Positions 45,703 through 56,802 of a stretch of DNA of 64,000 nucleotides are shown piece after piece. Under the pieces are notes generated by a model, which saw only the letters and a program-made list of their open reading frames with translations, was not told the DNA's origin and ran no database searches. Made by a program: the position numbers and the translations under genes. The stretch covers positions 19,275,098-19,339,097 of the forward strand of contig NC_063439.1 of NCBI RefSeq assembly GCF_020379485.1. Direction: 5' to 3'. Origin of the DNA: Brassica napus. Taxonomy: Eukaryota > Streptophyta > Magnoliopsida > Brassicales > Brassicaceae. The first letter of the stretch is position 1; every line of letters starts with the position of its first letter.

Positions 45703-45878
45703 AAGCATGATTAATGAAGGTTCTTAGAGATAAAGTTTTTAGCATAATTTAAGAATCAGTTTTTAATTTTAACAAAGAAAAATGTTAAGAACCGGTCTTT
45801 TTTTGTTGTTAAAATTAAGAACCGATTTTTAAATTACGCTAAAAATCTTATCTCTAAAAACTCTCATTAATCATGGTT
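45703..45878. mobile_element. Foldback Tourist-type MITE
   Basis: A 176-bp element that is almost one long hairpin. The arms of about 80 bp start AAGCATGATTAATG and AACCATGATTAATG (reverse-complemented), with TTA on each side (45700-45702, 45879-45881). Noncoding; if transcribed it would form a long hairpin RNA. Confidence 0.8.
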
Positions 45879-45943
45879 TTATATCCTTCTTCTTTTTATC
45901 AATTAAAGATATAAATAGCAAAGAGCGTGATCTGAACAAAGAT

Positions 45944-46199
45944 GTGATCAGCTATAAAACTGAAATTTCTTTTCTGTAGAACTGAGTCTTAGCGAGCTGA
46001 CATGAGTTTTAAAAAAATTTGAGTTAAATGTTGGAATTTTTTTAATCTAATAGATAATTTTCTGAGACTTGATCAGCTATAAAACCGAAATTTCTTTTTT
46101 GTACAAACTGAAATCTTACCGAGCTGACATGCCTTTTAAAAGATTTTGAGTTAAATGTTGGAATTTATTTTAATTTAATAAATAATTTTGTGAGACTTG
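45944..46199. repeat. Tandem duplication, unit about 126 bp
   Basis: Two adjacent copies beginning 'tgatcagctataaaac', each with 'gagctgacatg' and 'gagttaaatgttggaatt'. The copies differ at many positions. No coding function seen. Confidence 0.85.
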
Positions 46200-46210
46200 G
46201 GCAATATCCG

Positions 46211-46238
46211 CCCCCCCCCCCCCCCCCTCCCCTCCCCC
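46211..46238 (+). repeat. Poly(dC) tract
   Basis: Twenty-eight bases, all C except for two single T's. Its complement is G-rich and could form a quadruplex. The length is uncertain because long homopolymers are poorly sequenced. Confidence 0.9.
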
Positions 46239-46239
46239 A

Positions 46240-48173
46240 GACCGAACACCATAGATTTATGTTTACGGTGTTACTTCTGTCGAAATATATAATTCCTAAG
46301 CAGCAAGCAACTATTCAGAAGAGAAAACACATTGTTGGGCCATACAAACGTCTTTTCTGAATTCAAGAAGATGATTATTTAGAAATATATTATCATAAAT
46401 TAATAGTAACAGTTACTAAACTAACCGTACATTGTTTTAATCAGTAGTATTGATGAATTAATAATGGGATGTTATAGAAATGAACGAATCTAAATTTTGG
46501 TGTATATAAATATTTTTAATTTTTTTAAATTAAGAACTGTTTTTTATTATTTGGGAATTTATATCTCTGTAAAAAATCTCTCAAAATTTGAAAACTAAGA
46601 CCTATGATTTATTTGACTGTATCCATATATGTCCTAATTTTAGAGATTCCATATTGATAGTTTATTCAAAGAACTTTTATGAATAAAATAATAAAAATAG
46701 AAAATTAGAAAAAAAAGAGTTTGAGAATCTCTTGTTTTATAAATTTTACTCTATTTTAGATTCATCCGTCATTTGTCAAAATCTCAAAATTTAATTTTGT
46801 TTAAAATATTAATTTTTTCGTTAGGAAAAATCAGTGAAACTCTCACCAATGTCGATGTTCTTATTATCTAAATAATTTTCACATAGTAGCGAAAGACAAA
46901 TATAGAAGATACAAAATGTTTATTAAAATAAATGTTTCATCTTTTTAATGTTGGTTAATTATTTTTTGACAAACTATTGAAATGTTATATATATATATAT
47001 ATATAATTATACAGTCGACGACTAGTCTCGTGAGGATTTATGTTTGTTGCAATATCCTGAACTTCTATGAAGATTTCTTAAAAAAAAGTTCTCCAATAAT
47101 ATGCATAATTCAACTTTCTTGGACTCAAAATCCAAACATCTTGTTATAAAAGTATTAATGAGCTTTTAATGAAACCACTCAACTAAAAAAACTTCCATAC
47201 TTTTCACCATCTAGGAAACATTTTTTTTCTCCGACTAGTTTCGCATATTGCTCTTGTTTTTTTTATAGACAGAGTAGAATTGTTTTTTTTTTTTGTAAAC
47301 TGGCTTCAGAGTAGAATTGTTTAAGCTACAACTTTGCTGATCCTAAACTGGGGTAACTATATGTTCAACTTGACCTAAATGCACCAGCTCTAAACCCAAA
47401 CCACCTGAACAAGGCTACAACGATGCAATAACAAAATCTACACTTGCTCGGTAACTTTTTATGGCTAAGAATATGCAAAATATTAGATGTTCGACTTCAA
47501 ATTTTGGCAAGGCGGCAACCGAATGGGTTATGAAGCTTTGGATGAATTTTAGTAAAACTCACAACAGTCGCAAACTTACAAGAAATGTATATTTTGTTTC
47601 TTTTTACTGCGACGAAACTAAAATATAAACAAAAAACCTAAAATATCTACAATTATAGTCAAAGAAAACCCAACACTAAACAGAACTTCGGCGTGTAGAC
47701 CAAACGTACTTGACAAATACAAATGACAACAAGTCTATAAGAGACTCATAAATGTATAATTTTATCTTTTTACTGCGATGAAATTCAAATAAAATTAAAA
47801 ACCTAAAATATCTACAATAAGTCTAATAAAACCTAACACTAAACAGAACTTCGGCGTGTAGACCAAATAAATATACTTGACAATTGACAACAAGTCTACA
47901 ATTCCTTGCGTGGTTCGTGATTTATTCAAAAACATTTTGTTTTTGAAAATAAATAGAAAATATCAAAACTAAATAAATTCACACATAAAACCTCATATTC
48001 AGAGTCTTCTCTCTCTCTCCCACAATCTCTAGCTGCCCATATTTCTTGCTGTCAACAAATTCATTCACCAATCTCCTTCTTTCCCATCAACAACAAACTT
48101 AAAACACAAAGTCTTTTCACTATATTAAAACCATTTCACCAAAAACTCTTCCTCAAGGAACCTCTCTTCAACA
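46240..48173. other. Upstream of IDL2: spacer with 166-bp tandem repeat
   Basis: Bases about 47601-47906 hold two copies of a unit of about 166 bp that share 'tttttactgcga' and 'cagaacttcggcgtgtagac'. The 5' leader of IDL2 is CT-rich ('tctctctctctccc' near 48008). No other gene is seen. Confidence 0.6.
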
Positions 48174-48431
48174 ATGTCGTCTCGAAACTACATATCAGGA
48201 ACCCACTTTTGGTTTCTTCTTATCCTTCTTCTTCTTGGTTTCTGTAACGGAGCAAGAACAAGCAAGAACGTCTTCAACGCGAAACTACACAAGAAAGATA
48301 ACGACGTCGTTGCGTCTTCATCTCGACAGTTCTTGGGATTCTTACCACGTCACTTCCCTGTTCCAGCTTCTGGTCCCTCTAGAAAACACAATGATATCGG
48401 TTTACTTAGTTGGGATCGATCTTCTCCGTGA
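48174..48431 (+). CDS. IDL2: IDA-LIKE 2 secreted peptide precursor
   Basis: A single-exon gene for 85 residues. Residues 1-26 are a signal peptide ('FWFLLILLLLGFCNG'). A variable basic region follows, then the conserved C-terminal EPIP/PIP motif, residues 61-73 'FPVPASGPSRKHN', preceded by 'FLGFLPRH'. The central Pro-Val-Pro and the invariant terminal 'SRKHN' define the IDA/IDL family. The mature peptide, released by subtilases and proline-hydroxylated, signals through HAESA-type receptor kinases; IDA controls floral organ abscission and IDLs act in related separation and stress events. A 12-residue tail ('DIGLLSWDRSSP') follows the motif, as recalled for IDL2. The position between PUB27 and the L15 gene supports the assignment (At5g64667). 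Confidence 0.95.
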   Translation: MSSRNYISGTHFWFLLILLLLGFCNGARTSKNVFNAKLHKKDNDVVASSSRQFLGFLPRHFPVPASGPSRKHNDIGLLSWDRSSP

Positions 48432-50138
48432 AAAGCTTTAAAGGTCACCTACGTACTTTTTTATTTATTTTTCTATTAATTGTTTTTCTTCTTTCTTTTA
48501 TTTGGTTTTCCTACTTTACCCCCTGCTTCTGAATTTTAAGCTGGTGTAAATGGTTTTGATTTTTTTTTTTTTTGAGATCCCCAAAAAATGTGTTTTTGGT
48601 TTGATTCTTATCAACGAGGCAAAAAAAAAAATATAATCGTATGATTAACTTGTAACTGGAAGTTGTAGTTTATTTTTGTAACAGGAATTTGTATTGTTGC
48701 ACGTATCAAAGTGTAAGGGCCGACTTTGTTCGAGGACTAGTTATGCATGTTGTAAAAGAGTTTACCAATTGTTCAATTTTAAAGAGAACTGAAATATATG
48801 GTGTAACTATAAAGTTTGATGCAGATTGGTCTTGAGATATATGATCGACTTCTTTGGGATCTTTTTATTTGTTTGCTTGTAACCAATAATGTTCTTTTTT
48901 TTTTTTTTTTTAACTACCAATAATGTTCTTTGAAATGTCAATCGTGAATTGTCAATGTGATGGACCAACAACGCTTTGCATACATGCATCTAATATCGTC
49001 ATTTAACTTATTTTAGTTATTAGACATTCTACAAATCTAACAATGCAATCATCACCCTTACAGACTTTTTCCCTTAAATTTGTATTTTTCATAATCATTC
49101 GGTTTCGTAGTTAAAAAATAAATAATGTTTATCATGATTGTCTAAGAGAAAGAACAATGACACGGATCTTAGTACTAAGAACACGTGTACTGGTTAATTA
49201 ACTAAAGGAAGGTGATGTTTCATTTTGTCTGCGTAGCATTTTGCTTCTTAATCATCGTTTCTATCTCCATATCCATTTGCTTATTTATCCACGATTTTTT
49301 AGAAAGAGGTTTTCTTTTCCTTGTGTAGTTATTTTAAATGATCAGTGCTATAATTAACAATATAGTCATCATCATCATTACATGTTTGTTTAAAGTAATG
49401 AGTTCTAAAATCTCGAAAAAGTAACTTTTTCTTTTCATGCTCTGTTGTTTAAATTCAGGCAATCATTCTCCTTTCCTGTAAGTTAGCTGAATTACGCACG
49501 GCGGTTACTGCTGATGTTATTAAAAATACTGCTACACACAGTATAGTTATGGGAAACTACAAAGTAAAAAAAAAGTATCAGTTATTTTTTGTAAATCTAC
49601 TTTCCATGTAAAAGATGTTTTTCTGTTTTGCAAAGTTAACATTAGGTTACTGTATATCACTCTGTATCTGTCTAGCAAATTATATGTTGTTTCTGAACGA
49701 ATTGTTTTCAAAACATGCTATAAAAGAACAACTCCAACCCTATATCTTTTTGATAATTGACTCTTTATGGTAGTATAATATAATTTTTATCAATAACTCC
49801 TGATATTCGGTAATAATTATCCTTTATTCCTTTGACAGTCCATTTGTGAAAGTTACTGTAAGTTACAGTCTGTAAACCATTATAAGATAGATTTCTATTG
49901 CTTTTGCAGAAGAAATCATCTCTGAGATTTGATTTAACAATTGGCTATTATCGTTTGCAGTGTATATACAGTTATCAATAATCAATCTAATTTGGGATTT
50001 AAGTCCATAAAAACTTTAAACGTGAATGACATTATTTGGTGGTCCATCGACCATTCTCAATTTTTCTTGTAAGAACAAGACCAAGAAACAACAAACAGCT
50101 TACACCGAACAATCAAACGTTAAAAGCCTAACCGAAAA
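48432..50138. other. Intergenic, IDL2 to L15
   Basis: AT-rich spacer with several poly(T) runs. No coding sequence, RNA gene or complete transposon is identified. Confidence 0.55.
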
Positions 50139-51343
50139 TCATGATTCAACAGGAGACTCAACTTTGCTTTCCTCAGCTGCATAGAAAGGGATGGGTTTCT
50201 TCGGAGCAGGAAGACGTCCGATGCTATCGACCCGATCTTGTTGTTTAGGAGGTGGTCTCGCTGCTTTTGGCAATAACCTTCCTTTCTTCTCAAACCATTC
50301 CGGTTTAAGCAATGCCCTCAACCCCAATTTGTTGTAATACACTCTTCTCACTGATCCTCCTGCTGCCTCCACCACCTCCTTAGCCCTAACTGTCACTCTC
50401 GAAACCTGTAGTAAAACATGCCCACATTAAACTAGCGAACTCATGGACTGATGATGACAATGACTTGGCACCACAGGGAAAATGCAAATGACAGTACAGA
50501 GCAAAACATCATAATTCAAATAGAAACCTCTAAATGAAGTGGCCATTTAATCTCATCAGCACCACGACCCATTAGTCTTACTCCGTCTTCTATTTGCTTC
50601 CCTATGGCTCCCACATCCTGCAGATCAGCGCTAATGTTTCAGTAAGAAGTAGAGACACATGTGAATAGAAAAGAGTGATGAGTGTGACCAAACCTTGAGC
50701 GTTTTCATCGTGATCAACTCATGGGAATCTATCTGCCCAGCGTTAATAAGTTTAGCGATCTTCCCCAAACCAACTGGCTGCACCACACAACAACCATATA
50801 CATCAACAGAGCGTTAAGAATCCAAATTCGAAACCTTTAGACACAGCATCGGTGATATATATTCTCATTTCAACCTAATCTAATGAGTTCTGGACCCGTT
50901 AGAGACAAATCTCAGAACCGAAAGATGAGAGCTTTAACCTGAAAATGGAGCTTAAACTTGTTCTTGAAGCCACGTTTAGGTAAACGGCGTCGTAACGGAG
51001 TCTGCCCACCTTCGAAACCAAACTTCATGGTCCCTCTCGCCTTCTGCCCCTTGTGACCTCTCCCCGCGGTTTTACCTTTGCCAGACCCAATACCTCTTCC
51101 TTTCCTCGTCTTGAGCTTTCTCGGCACATTGTCTCTCAGATCGTTCAAGCTCAACAAACTGTAAGCTCGAATCCCCTGAAACGACGAAACTCCGCCCGGA
51201 AAGCTAGGAACTTGAGTAAGGATCGGAGATCGACGGCATTGGAGAAGCGGCGAAGAGACGATGAATCTGGGGTTGGCGGAGTGATGAATCGAGGAATTGA
51301 AGAGAGATGCTGAAATGATCGAAGAGATTCTTCTTCTAATCAT
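50139..51343 (-). CDS. Ribosomal protein L15/L18e-type, organellar (At5g64670-like)
   Basis: Four exons on the minus strand, 51343-50939, 50777-50694, 50617-50528 and 50405-50139, join in frame to 281 residues with GT-AG introns, the same length as the Arabidopsis protein I recall. The first about 65 residues are Ser/Arg-rich without acids and look like a mitochondrial targeting sequence. The bacterial L15 core follows: '[20 protein letters not shown]', then the glycine/basic block '[19 protein letters not shown]', which binds 23S-type rRNA. '[17 protein letters not shown]' follows, and later '[14 protein letters not shown]'. The product should be uL15m of the mitochondrial large subunit. A divergent short frame starts about 50 bp upstream. 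Confidence 0.95.
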
Positions 51344-51395
51344 CTTCTTCGTTTAAGGAACACGCACGTCGATTCCGATTTGGGATTTAGGGTTT

Positions 51396-51440
51396 ATGAG
51401 AGATCTCAGTTCTGGATCATCATCGTCTTCTGACGTTCAG
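51396..51440 (+). pseudogene. Possible first-exon remnant of a divergent gene
   Basis: An ATG 52 bp upstream of the L15 start, on the opposite strand, opens a short serine-rich frame ('MRDLSSGSSSSSDVQ') ending at a GT donor-like site. Arabidopsis has a gene of unknown function (At5g64680) between L15 and the neurofilament-like gene; this could be what is left of it. Beyond this point the DNA is retroelement. I have no firm protein match, so the call is tentative. Confidence 0.3.
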
Positions 51441-51469
51441 GTTGCTGCTATCATTGGGCTTTTGCGTTC

Positions 51470-51517
51470 ATTTTATAGGCCTGTTTATGGCCCATTTTAT
51501 AGGCCTGTTTATGGCCA
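51470..51517 (+). repeat. 24-bp unit, two tandem copies
   Basis: 'cattttataggcctgtttatgg' occurs twice in direct succession at the border between the L15 upstream region and the gag-derived DNA. Confidence 0.9.
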
Positions 51518-51567
51518 CATTCTTTTATATCAAGTACAAGCTTTTTAGCTACATTGTCATAAAGGGC

Positions 51568-53262
51568 AAGAACTCTGCGGTAAATTTGGTCCATTATGAT
51601 GATGAGAATGATCTGGACCATGAGGATGATCAAGCCCATGACAAAGATGATCAGGAGTTATTGCCCTTTATGCTCTCTTGGTAGAGCTTAACAAGGTGTT
51701 TGAGAGTTTTGCATTTATTAGCCCAATGATTAGTCATCCCACAACGATGGCAAGCAGATTTGGTCGAGCTCGAGCCATGGGTTTTGAAGTCGGACTTATG
51801 CCCACGGTTAGCTTGATGACCTCGGCTATAGCCTCGGCCTCGGCTGCGACCAAGATGGTCTTGTGGTTGAAATCCACGGCCACGTGGTTGAAACACACGG
51901 TTACGACCTTGCCATCTACCACGGCCTCTCATGCGACCACAGTATGACTCTCTTGGAGTCTCATCCTTTGGCTCTACGGCCGCATGTGCCTCAGGCAATG
52001 CTTTAGCACCAGGAAGCCTTAGCTCACTGTTCATCATGAGCAACTCATTGTTTTGCTCAGCTAGCAACAAACAAGAGATTAAGGCAGCATAAGTGGAGAA
52101 ACCCTTCTCTCGGTACTGTTGCTGAAGCACAACATTGCTGGTGTGGAATGTGGAGAATGTCTTCTCCAACATATCAGCATCAGTAATAGTCTCACCACAA
52201 AGTTTCAACTTTGAGACTATTTTGAACAAAGCCGAGTTATACTCTTCCACAGACTTATAGTCTTGGATTCTCAGGTTTCTCCAATCATAAAGGGCTTTTG
52301 GCAATATCACAGTTTTCTGATGATTAAATCTGGTTTTCAACTCTGTCCAAAGTTCCTGATCATCTTTGTCATGGGCTTGATCATCCTCATTGTCCAGATC
52401 ATTCTCATCATCATAATGGACCAAATTTGCCGCAGAGTTATTGTCCTTTATGCTCTCCTGGTAGAGCTTAACAAGGTGTTTGAGAGTTTTGCATTTATTA
52501 GCCCAATGATTGGTCATCCCACAACGATGGCAAGCAGATTTGGTCGAGCTCGAGCCATGGGTTTTGAAGTCGGACTTATACCCACGGTTAGCTTGATGAC
52601 CTCGGCTATAGCCTCGGCCTCGGCTGCGACCAAGATGGTCTCGTGGTTGAAATCCACGGCCACGTGGTTGAAACACACGGTTACGACCTTGCCATCTACC
52701 ACGGCCTCTCATGCGACCACGGTATGACTCTCTTGGAGTCTCATCCTTTGGCTCTACGGCCGCATGTGCCTCAGGCAATGCTTTAGCACCAGGAAGCCTT
52801 AGCTCACTGTTCATCATGAGCAACTCATTGTTTTGCTCAGCTAGCAACAAACAAGAGATTAAGGCAGCATAAGTGGAGAAACCCTTCTCTCGGTACTGTT
52901 GCTGAAGCACAACATTGCTGGTGTGGAATGTGGAGAATGTCTTCTCCAACATATCAGCATCAGTAATAGTCTCACCACAAAGTTTCAACTTTGAGACTAT
53001 TTTGAACAAAGCCGAGTTATACTCTTCCATAGACTTATAGTCTTGGATTCTCAGGTTTCTCCAATCATAAAGGGCTTTTGGCAATATCACAGTTTTCTGA
53101 TGATTAAATCTGGTTTTCAACTCTGTCCAAAGTTCCAGAGGATTCTCAATTGTGAGATACTGATCCTTGAGACCTTCAACAAGGTGATGGCGAATGACAA
53201 CAATTGCCTTGTAATTATCCTTGTCTGATTGCTCAGTGATAAAACAAATGTTCTAAATTTTA
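51568..53262 (-). mobile_element. Copia-type gag, tandemly duplicated
   Basis: A 489-codon minus-strand frame (53120-51651), extendable upstream to about 53262, encodes two successive copies of a Copia/UBN2-type Gag. Each copy has the capsid-like helices ('LYDWRNLRIQDYKSMEEYNS', 'LLLAEQNNELLMMNSELRLP'), an RG-rich linker ('RGRMRGRGRWQGRNRVF') and the zinc knuckle 'CHRCGMTNHWANKC' (CX2CX4HX4C). The repeat unit is 780 bp, a multiple of 3, so the frame runs through both copies. The copies are nearly identical. Protease, integrase and reverse transcriptase are absent. At the end of the downstream copy a segment of about 83 bp (51568-51650) is inverted relative to the same segment in the other copy. 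Confidence 0.88.
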
Positions 53263-54402
53263 AATGGAAACCGATTTTGTCTAACTATATGCAAACAGTG
53301 TGAATCATTTAGATGCAAACAACATGAACCACTTCAGACGCACTAGTATCATCATTGCTAAAGCTATGCGAACATGTATGTTTGGTTTCAACAATATGAT
53401 ACCTATGTCCAGTTTTAACAATATGATAGTTGGATGCATGCAAAGGTCGGTTCATGGATGATTCAAGTTCGATCTAATGATGCTATCAGGTATGCAAATG
53501 ATCAGTACATAATTTAATCACAGAATCAGGTTCAAGGATGAAACTAGATCAAGTTTTATTTTAACTAGCAAACTATGTGATCAAAATTCAGTATGAGATA
53601 AATTCGGTTCATGGTTGGTTTAACAACAATATGATCAAATGATTTCAAACAGATTTTATTCTACCTTATGACATATCAATTTTAAAACAAGACTATGGCT
53701 TATAAAACTTTTAGAAATAATTTTCAGTCAAAGATATGCATTTAATAAAATCAAACAAGCATTTATAAAATCGATTATGCATTTATAAAAATCATAAAAG
53801 GTTTTTAAAACTTTGACAGTTACAAAACAAATATTAACAGTCAAGGATATGCAATGAATGAATTTAATTTCGATTTTATTGATGGGTTGACTGATTTTTA
53901 GGGGATCTGGCCGAAAATGGCACAGCAAGGATTTGATGGAGTTTTGTTTTGGCCAGATTATACACTTATGTTTATCACATCTGGTAAAATGGTCAAACAA
54001 AAGGATTGAATCAAAAGGTTTAAGCTTTCTCTAATAATTTTATGATTCATAAGTTTTTATAAACAAGATTCATATAGATCTTTAGGTATTTTAATAAGTT
54101 TTTAGAGAAACATAGAACCTTTAGAGAATTTTAAGTTTTATGGATTCAAAATAATTTTAGAATCAAGTTTCATATGGATCATAGAAACAAGATTAATATT
54201 TTAAATCCATAGATTGTTTATAAGTTATGGATTCATATAGATCCTAGATTTCTTTCAGATATAATGGTGTTCTTTAGATTTCAAGGTTTTGATTTGTCTA
54301 CCTTTTTCACCACAAGAATCTGAGAGGACCACCGTGAGAGAGAGGCTGAGAGTTGGCCGGAATTTGAGAGAGAGAGGAGTTTTCCGGCGGAGAGAGAGAG
54401 GT
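53263..54402 (-). other. Retroelement-derived noncoding DNA
   Basis: AT-rich sequence upstream of the gag frame with many 'aaaatcataaa' and 'gttcatgg' words, then a CT-rich (minus strand) stretch at 54310-54402. It is probably leader or LTR sequence of the gag-bearing element, interrupted by the TRIM insertion at 54403. No LTR pair could be defined. Confidence 0.4.
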
Positions 54403-55584
54403 TGATGTAGCGGAAGCTACGATAACACAATGAATCCTATTTAGTCTGAGAATACCTAGGATCAAAGTCTTCTTGATTCGTTGAGAACTCTCGAGTTCTA
54501 GCCGTAACAAGGAAATAAAGGGTTTCAAACCTCTCTTTTATAAAATATCAATATCAATAATCTGAATACAACTCTAGGCATAGACGCCTATTTATATGAA
54601 AACCAAATAACTTTAAAACTATTAAAAATCCTTAAGATAATTATAACTAATTAAGATAATCACCATAATAAATAATAATCTAGATATATCCAAATATCTC
54701 TCTCCATCATTCTCTCCGGGTTGGAAAGATTCGTCCTCGAATCTTAACCGTAGTCTTCAATTAACTTTCTTCTTCTACTCCATATGTAAAATTCTTCAAG
54801 CCATTGAATATATTGATCCTTTGTGTTAAACCCTTTTGTTTGCCAAGAAACTATTACAGCACGTGACATAATCAATTGCCTCCTTCCCCTCTTGAACTTC
54901 ATAGCAAATAATTTGTATAAAGATTCTTTTGCCAACGGGTTAGAACACGTAACGTTCAAAGACGTGTCAAAAGCTTTGTCACCAAAGACAAAATCTATGG
55001 TTTTGGCATCTTGTGCACACACGTCAATAACAAATTCTACCTCATCAAAGATAGAAACGATTGGATCATCAAAGATCAGATCAACACCATCATAGAGGTC
55101 AAAGATCGGAGAGCCATAAATCTCGTTGAGATCTCTTTCAACTTCGTCTCCGTATATGTCGTACACCGGATCACCACGAACTTCTATGTAACTGATTTCT
55201 TCATTTTCCACGAATAAATTCTCCATGATCCAGAATCGTTTTGATTAAGAAACCAAAACACCAGCTCTGATACCACCTGATGTAGCGGAAGCTACGATAA
55301 CACAATGAATCCTATTTAGTCTGAGAATACCTAGGATCAAAGTCTTCTTGATTCGTTGAGAACTCTCGAGTTCTAGCCGTAACAAGGAAATAAAGGGTTT
55401 CAAACCTCTCTTTTATAAAATATCAATATCAATAATCTGAATACAATTCTAGGCATAGACGCCTATTTATATGAAAACCAAATAACTTTAAAACTATTAA
55501 AAATCCTTAAGATAATTATAACTAATTAAGATAATCACCATAATAAATAATAATCTAGATATATCCAAATATCTCTCTCCATCA
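54403..55584 (-). mobile_element. Young TRIM-like LTR retrotransposon, complete
   Basis: Direct terminal repeats of 307 bp at 54403-54709 and 55278-55584 begin TG and end CA, and differ at one base by my reading (C/T in 'acaa[c/t]tctagg'). The element is flanked by a perfect 5-bp duplication GAGGT (54398-54402, 55585-55589). On the minus strand the first LTR is followed, after two bases (GG), by TGGTATCAGAGC, the tRNA-iMet primer binding site. The purine-rich 'AACCCGGAGAGAA' precedes the other LTR as a polypurine tract. The internal region is only 568 bp and carries one long ORF. Nearly identical LTRs mean a very recent insertion. Confidence 0.95.
54744..55226 (-). CDS. Unrecognised 160-residue ORF inside the TRIM
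   Basis: This frame fills 85% of the element's internal region. The N-terminal two thirds are very acidic with repeated Asp/Tyr/Ile words ('VYDIYGDEVERDLNEIYG', 'FDLYDGVDLIFDDP'). The C-terminal third is basic and aromatic ('MKFKRGRRQL', 'WLEEFYIWSRRRKLIEDYG'). I see no zinc knuckle, protease, reverse transcriptase or integrase motif. TRIMs normally encode nothing, so it could be a relic of a longer polyprotein, a captured host fragment or a small Gag-like protein. Translation starts at ATG 55226, 36 bases after the primer binding site. Function unknown. Confidence 0.55.
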   Translation of the reverse strand: MENLFVENEEISYIEVRGDPVYDIYGDEVERDLNEIYGSPIFDLYDGVDLIFDDPIVSIFDEVEFVIDVCAQDAKTIDFVFGDKAFDTSLNVTCSNPLAKESLYKLFAMKFKRGRRQLIMSRAVIVSWQTKGFNTKDQYIQWLEEFYIWSRRRKLIEDYG

Positions 55585-55589
55585 GAGGT

Positions 55590-56160
55590 GGTGTTGTAGT
55601 ACCCACGACTGAGGTTCCCATTATCCGCAAAGGTCCTACCACAAGGTCCGGTTCAAGAGTTATAAGAGCTGGATTTGCCAAAGCTCTCTAGGAGTTGCTT
55701 GCACAGGAACAAACCGGGTTCAAGCAACTATTGATCCAGGAGTTGTCTGACTTGAAGCTGGAAGACACCGGTGAACCACTAGAGGTTCCAGACCCTGTCC
55801 ATTCGATTCTCCTCCATCGGCCAGAATGAAGCCGGCCGGCCTGACCATTTCCACCTTCATACTCAATCCATCCAACCACCTTGCTTCCGGTTCAGAGATA
55901 TAGCCGACCATCAGAAGGAGTAGTATGTGTTGTACTTTTTTTCCTTATCGAGGTTTTGTTCCACTGGGTTTTCCCGAAAGGTTTTAATGAGGCAACAAGC
56001 AAGCATACTATGAGTTCTGATCCGGACATCTCAAACCGCGACCGGTCTATTGTTTTCTTTATTTTATTTCGGTTAAAACTTTGACCATTTGTCTAGGCCT
56101 TTTTTTATCTTTAAAGTCCAGTGAGGAACATCTATTTAAACCCTAAGTCTTTCAGTTGTG
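55590..56160 (+). mobile_element. LTR retrotransposon remnant (pol end and LTR-like flank)
   Basis: Plus-strand 55590-55830 encodes a broken frame with 'RKGPTTRSGSRVIRAGFAKA' and a stop soon after. It resembles the low-complexity region that follows integrase in some Ty3/gypsy polyproteins. It is followed at about 55930-56000 by 'cactgggttttcccgaaagg', a wording common at the 3' ends and LTRs of plant retrotransposons. The family is not certain, and no intact domain remains. Confidence 0.4.
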
Positions 56161-56249
56161 CAAAACCATTGAGAGCAGCCGTGTGACATATCAAAGAGCC
56201 GATCCATTGTTCTTTGTGGCGTCCATCGATCCATTCCATTCCTTGTCCG

Positions 56250-56400
56250 AATCTTGGCGGGAAAATTTGTTTTCCGGTTTTGGTGGGAAAATGCGTTTTT
56301 TCTGTTTTGGCGGGAAAATGCGTTTTTTCGGTTTTGCGGTTTTGGAAGGAAAATACGATTTTTCGGTTTTGGTGAGAAAATGCGTTTTCCGGTTTTTATA
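56250..56400 (+). repeat. Short tandem repeats carrying E2F-type motifs
   Basis: About five degenerate copies of a unit of about 28 bp, 'ttttggcgggaaaatgcg'. GGCGGGAAAA at 56256-56265 and 56309-56318 is the complement of TTTTCCCGCC, the canonical E2F site; the remaining copies have one or two changes (ggtgggaaaa, ggaaggaaaa, ggtgagaaaa). Confidence 0.8.
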
Positions 56401-56802
56401 CCAAATATTTATTTATAAGTTCTTATACCAAATATTCCATAACGTTTTACAACAGAAAATACAATAGAATGTATAACTATATGTAAGTGGTTAAATATAA
56501 TCATGAGCACATGAACAAAATATAGTTCTAGAAGGGATTTTTTTTTTTTACTACGAGGGACATTATAACAATGTTTCTTTCATTTTGCGAAAGTCAAATA
56601 ATATTATGATATTATTTACTAATGGTCTTTATTTAGTTTCTTACTATTATTCTTGGGGATATATAAAAAATATCAATGTTACTTAATTTTAAGGGCTCCC
56701 CATTTTAATGCATGTATTTCTATACAGAAGGTTAGTTTTATTACTTAATAATATTTGTTTCTTTTTAATTATGGATGGTTTACTAATTTCTCTTACTTAT
56801 AG

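Noticed and set aside
51678..52727. Plus-strand frames of 89 and 154 codons
   Set aside because: Antisense shadows of the duplicated gag; repetitive only because gag is duplicated.
54403..55584. Reading the two 307-bp repeats as a plain tandem duplication
   Set aside because: TG...CA ends, a tRNA-iMet primer site, a polypurine tract and the GAGGT duplication show an LTR retrotransposon.
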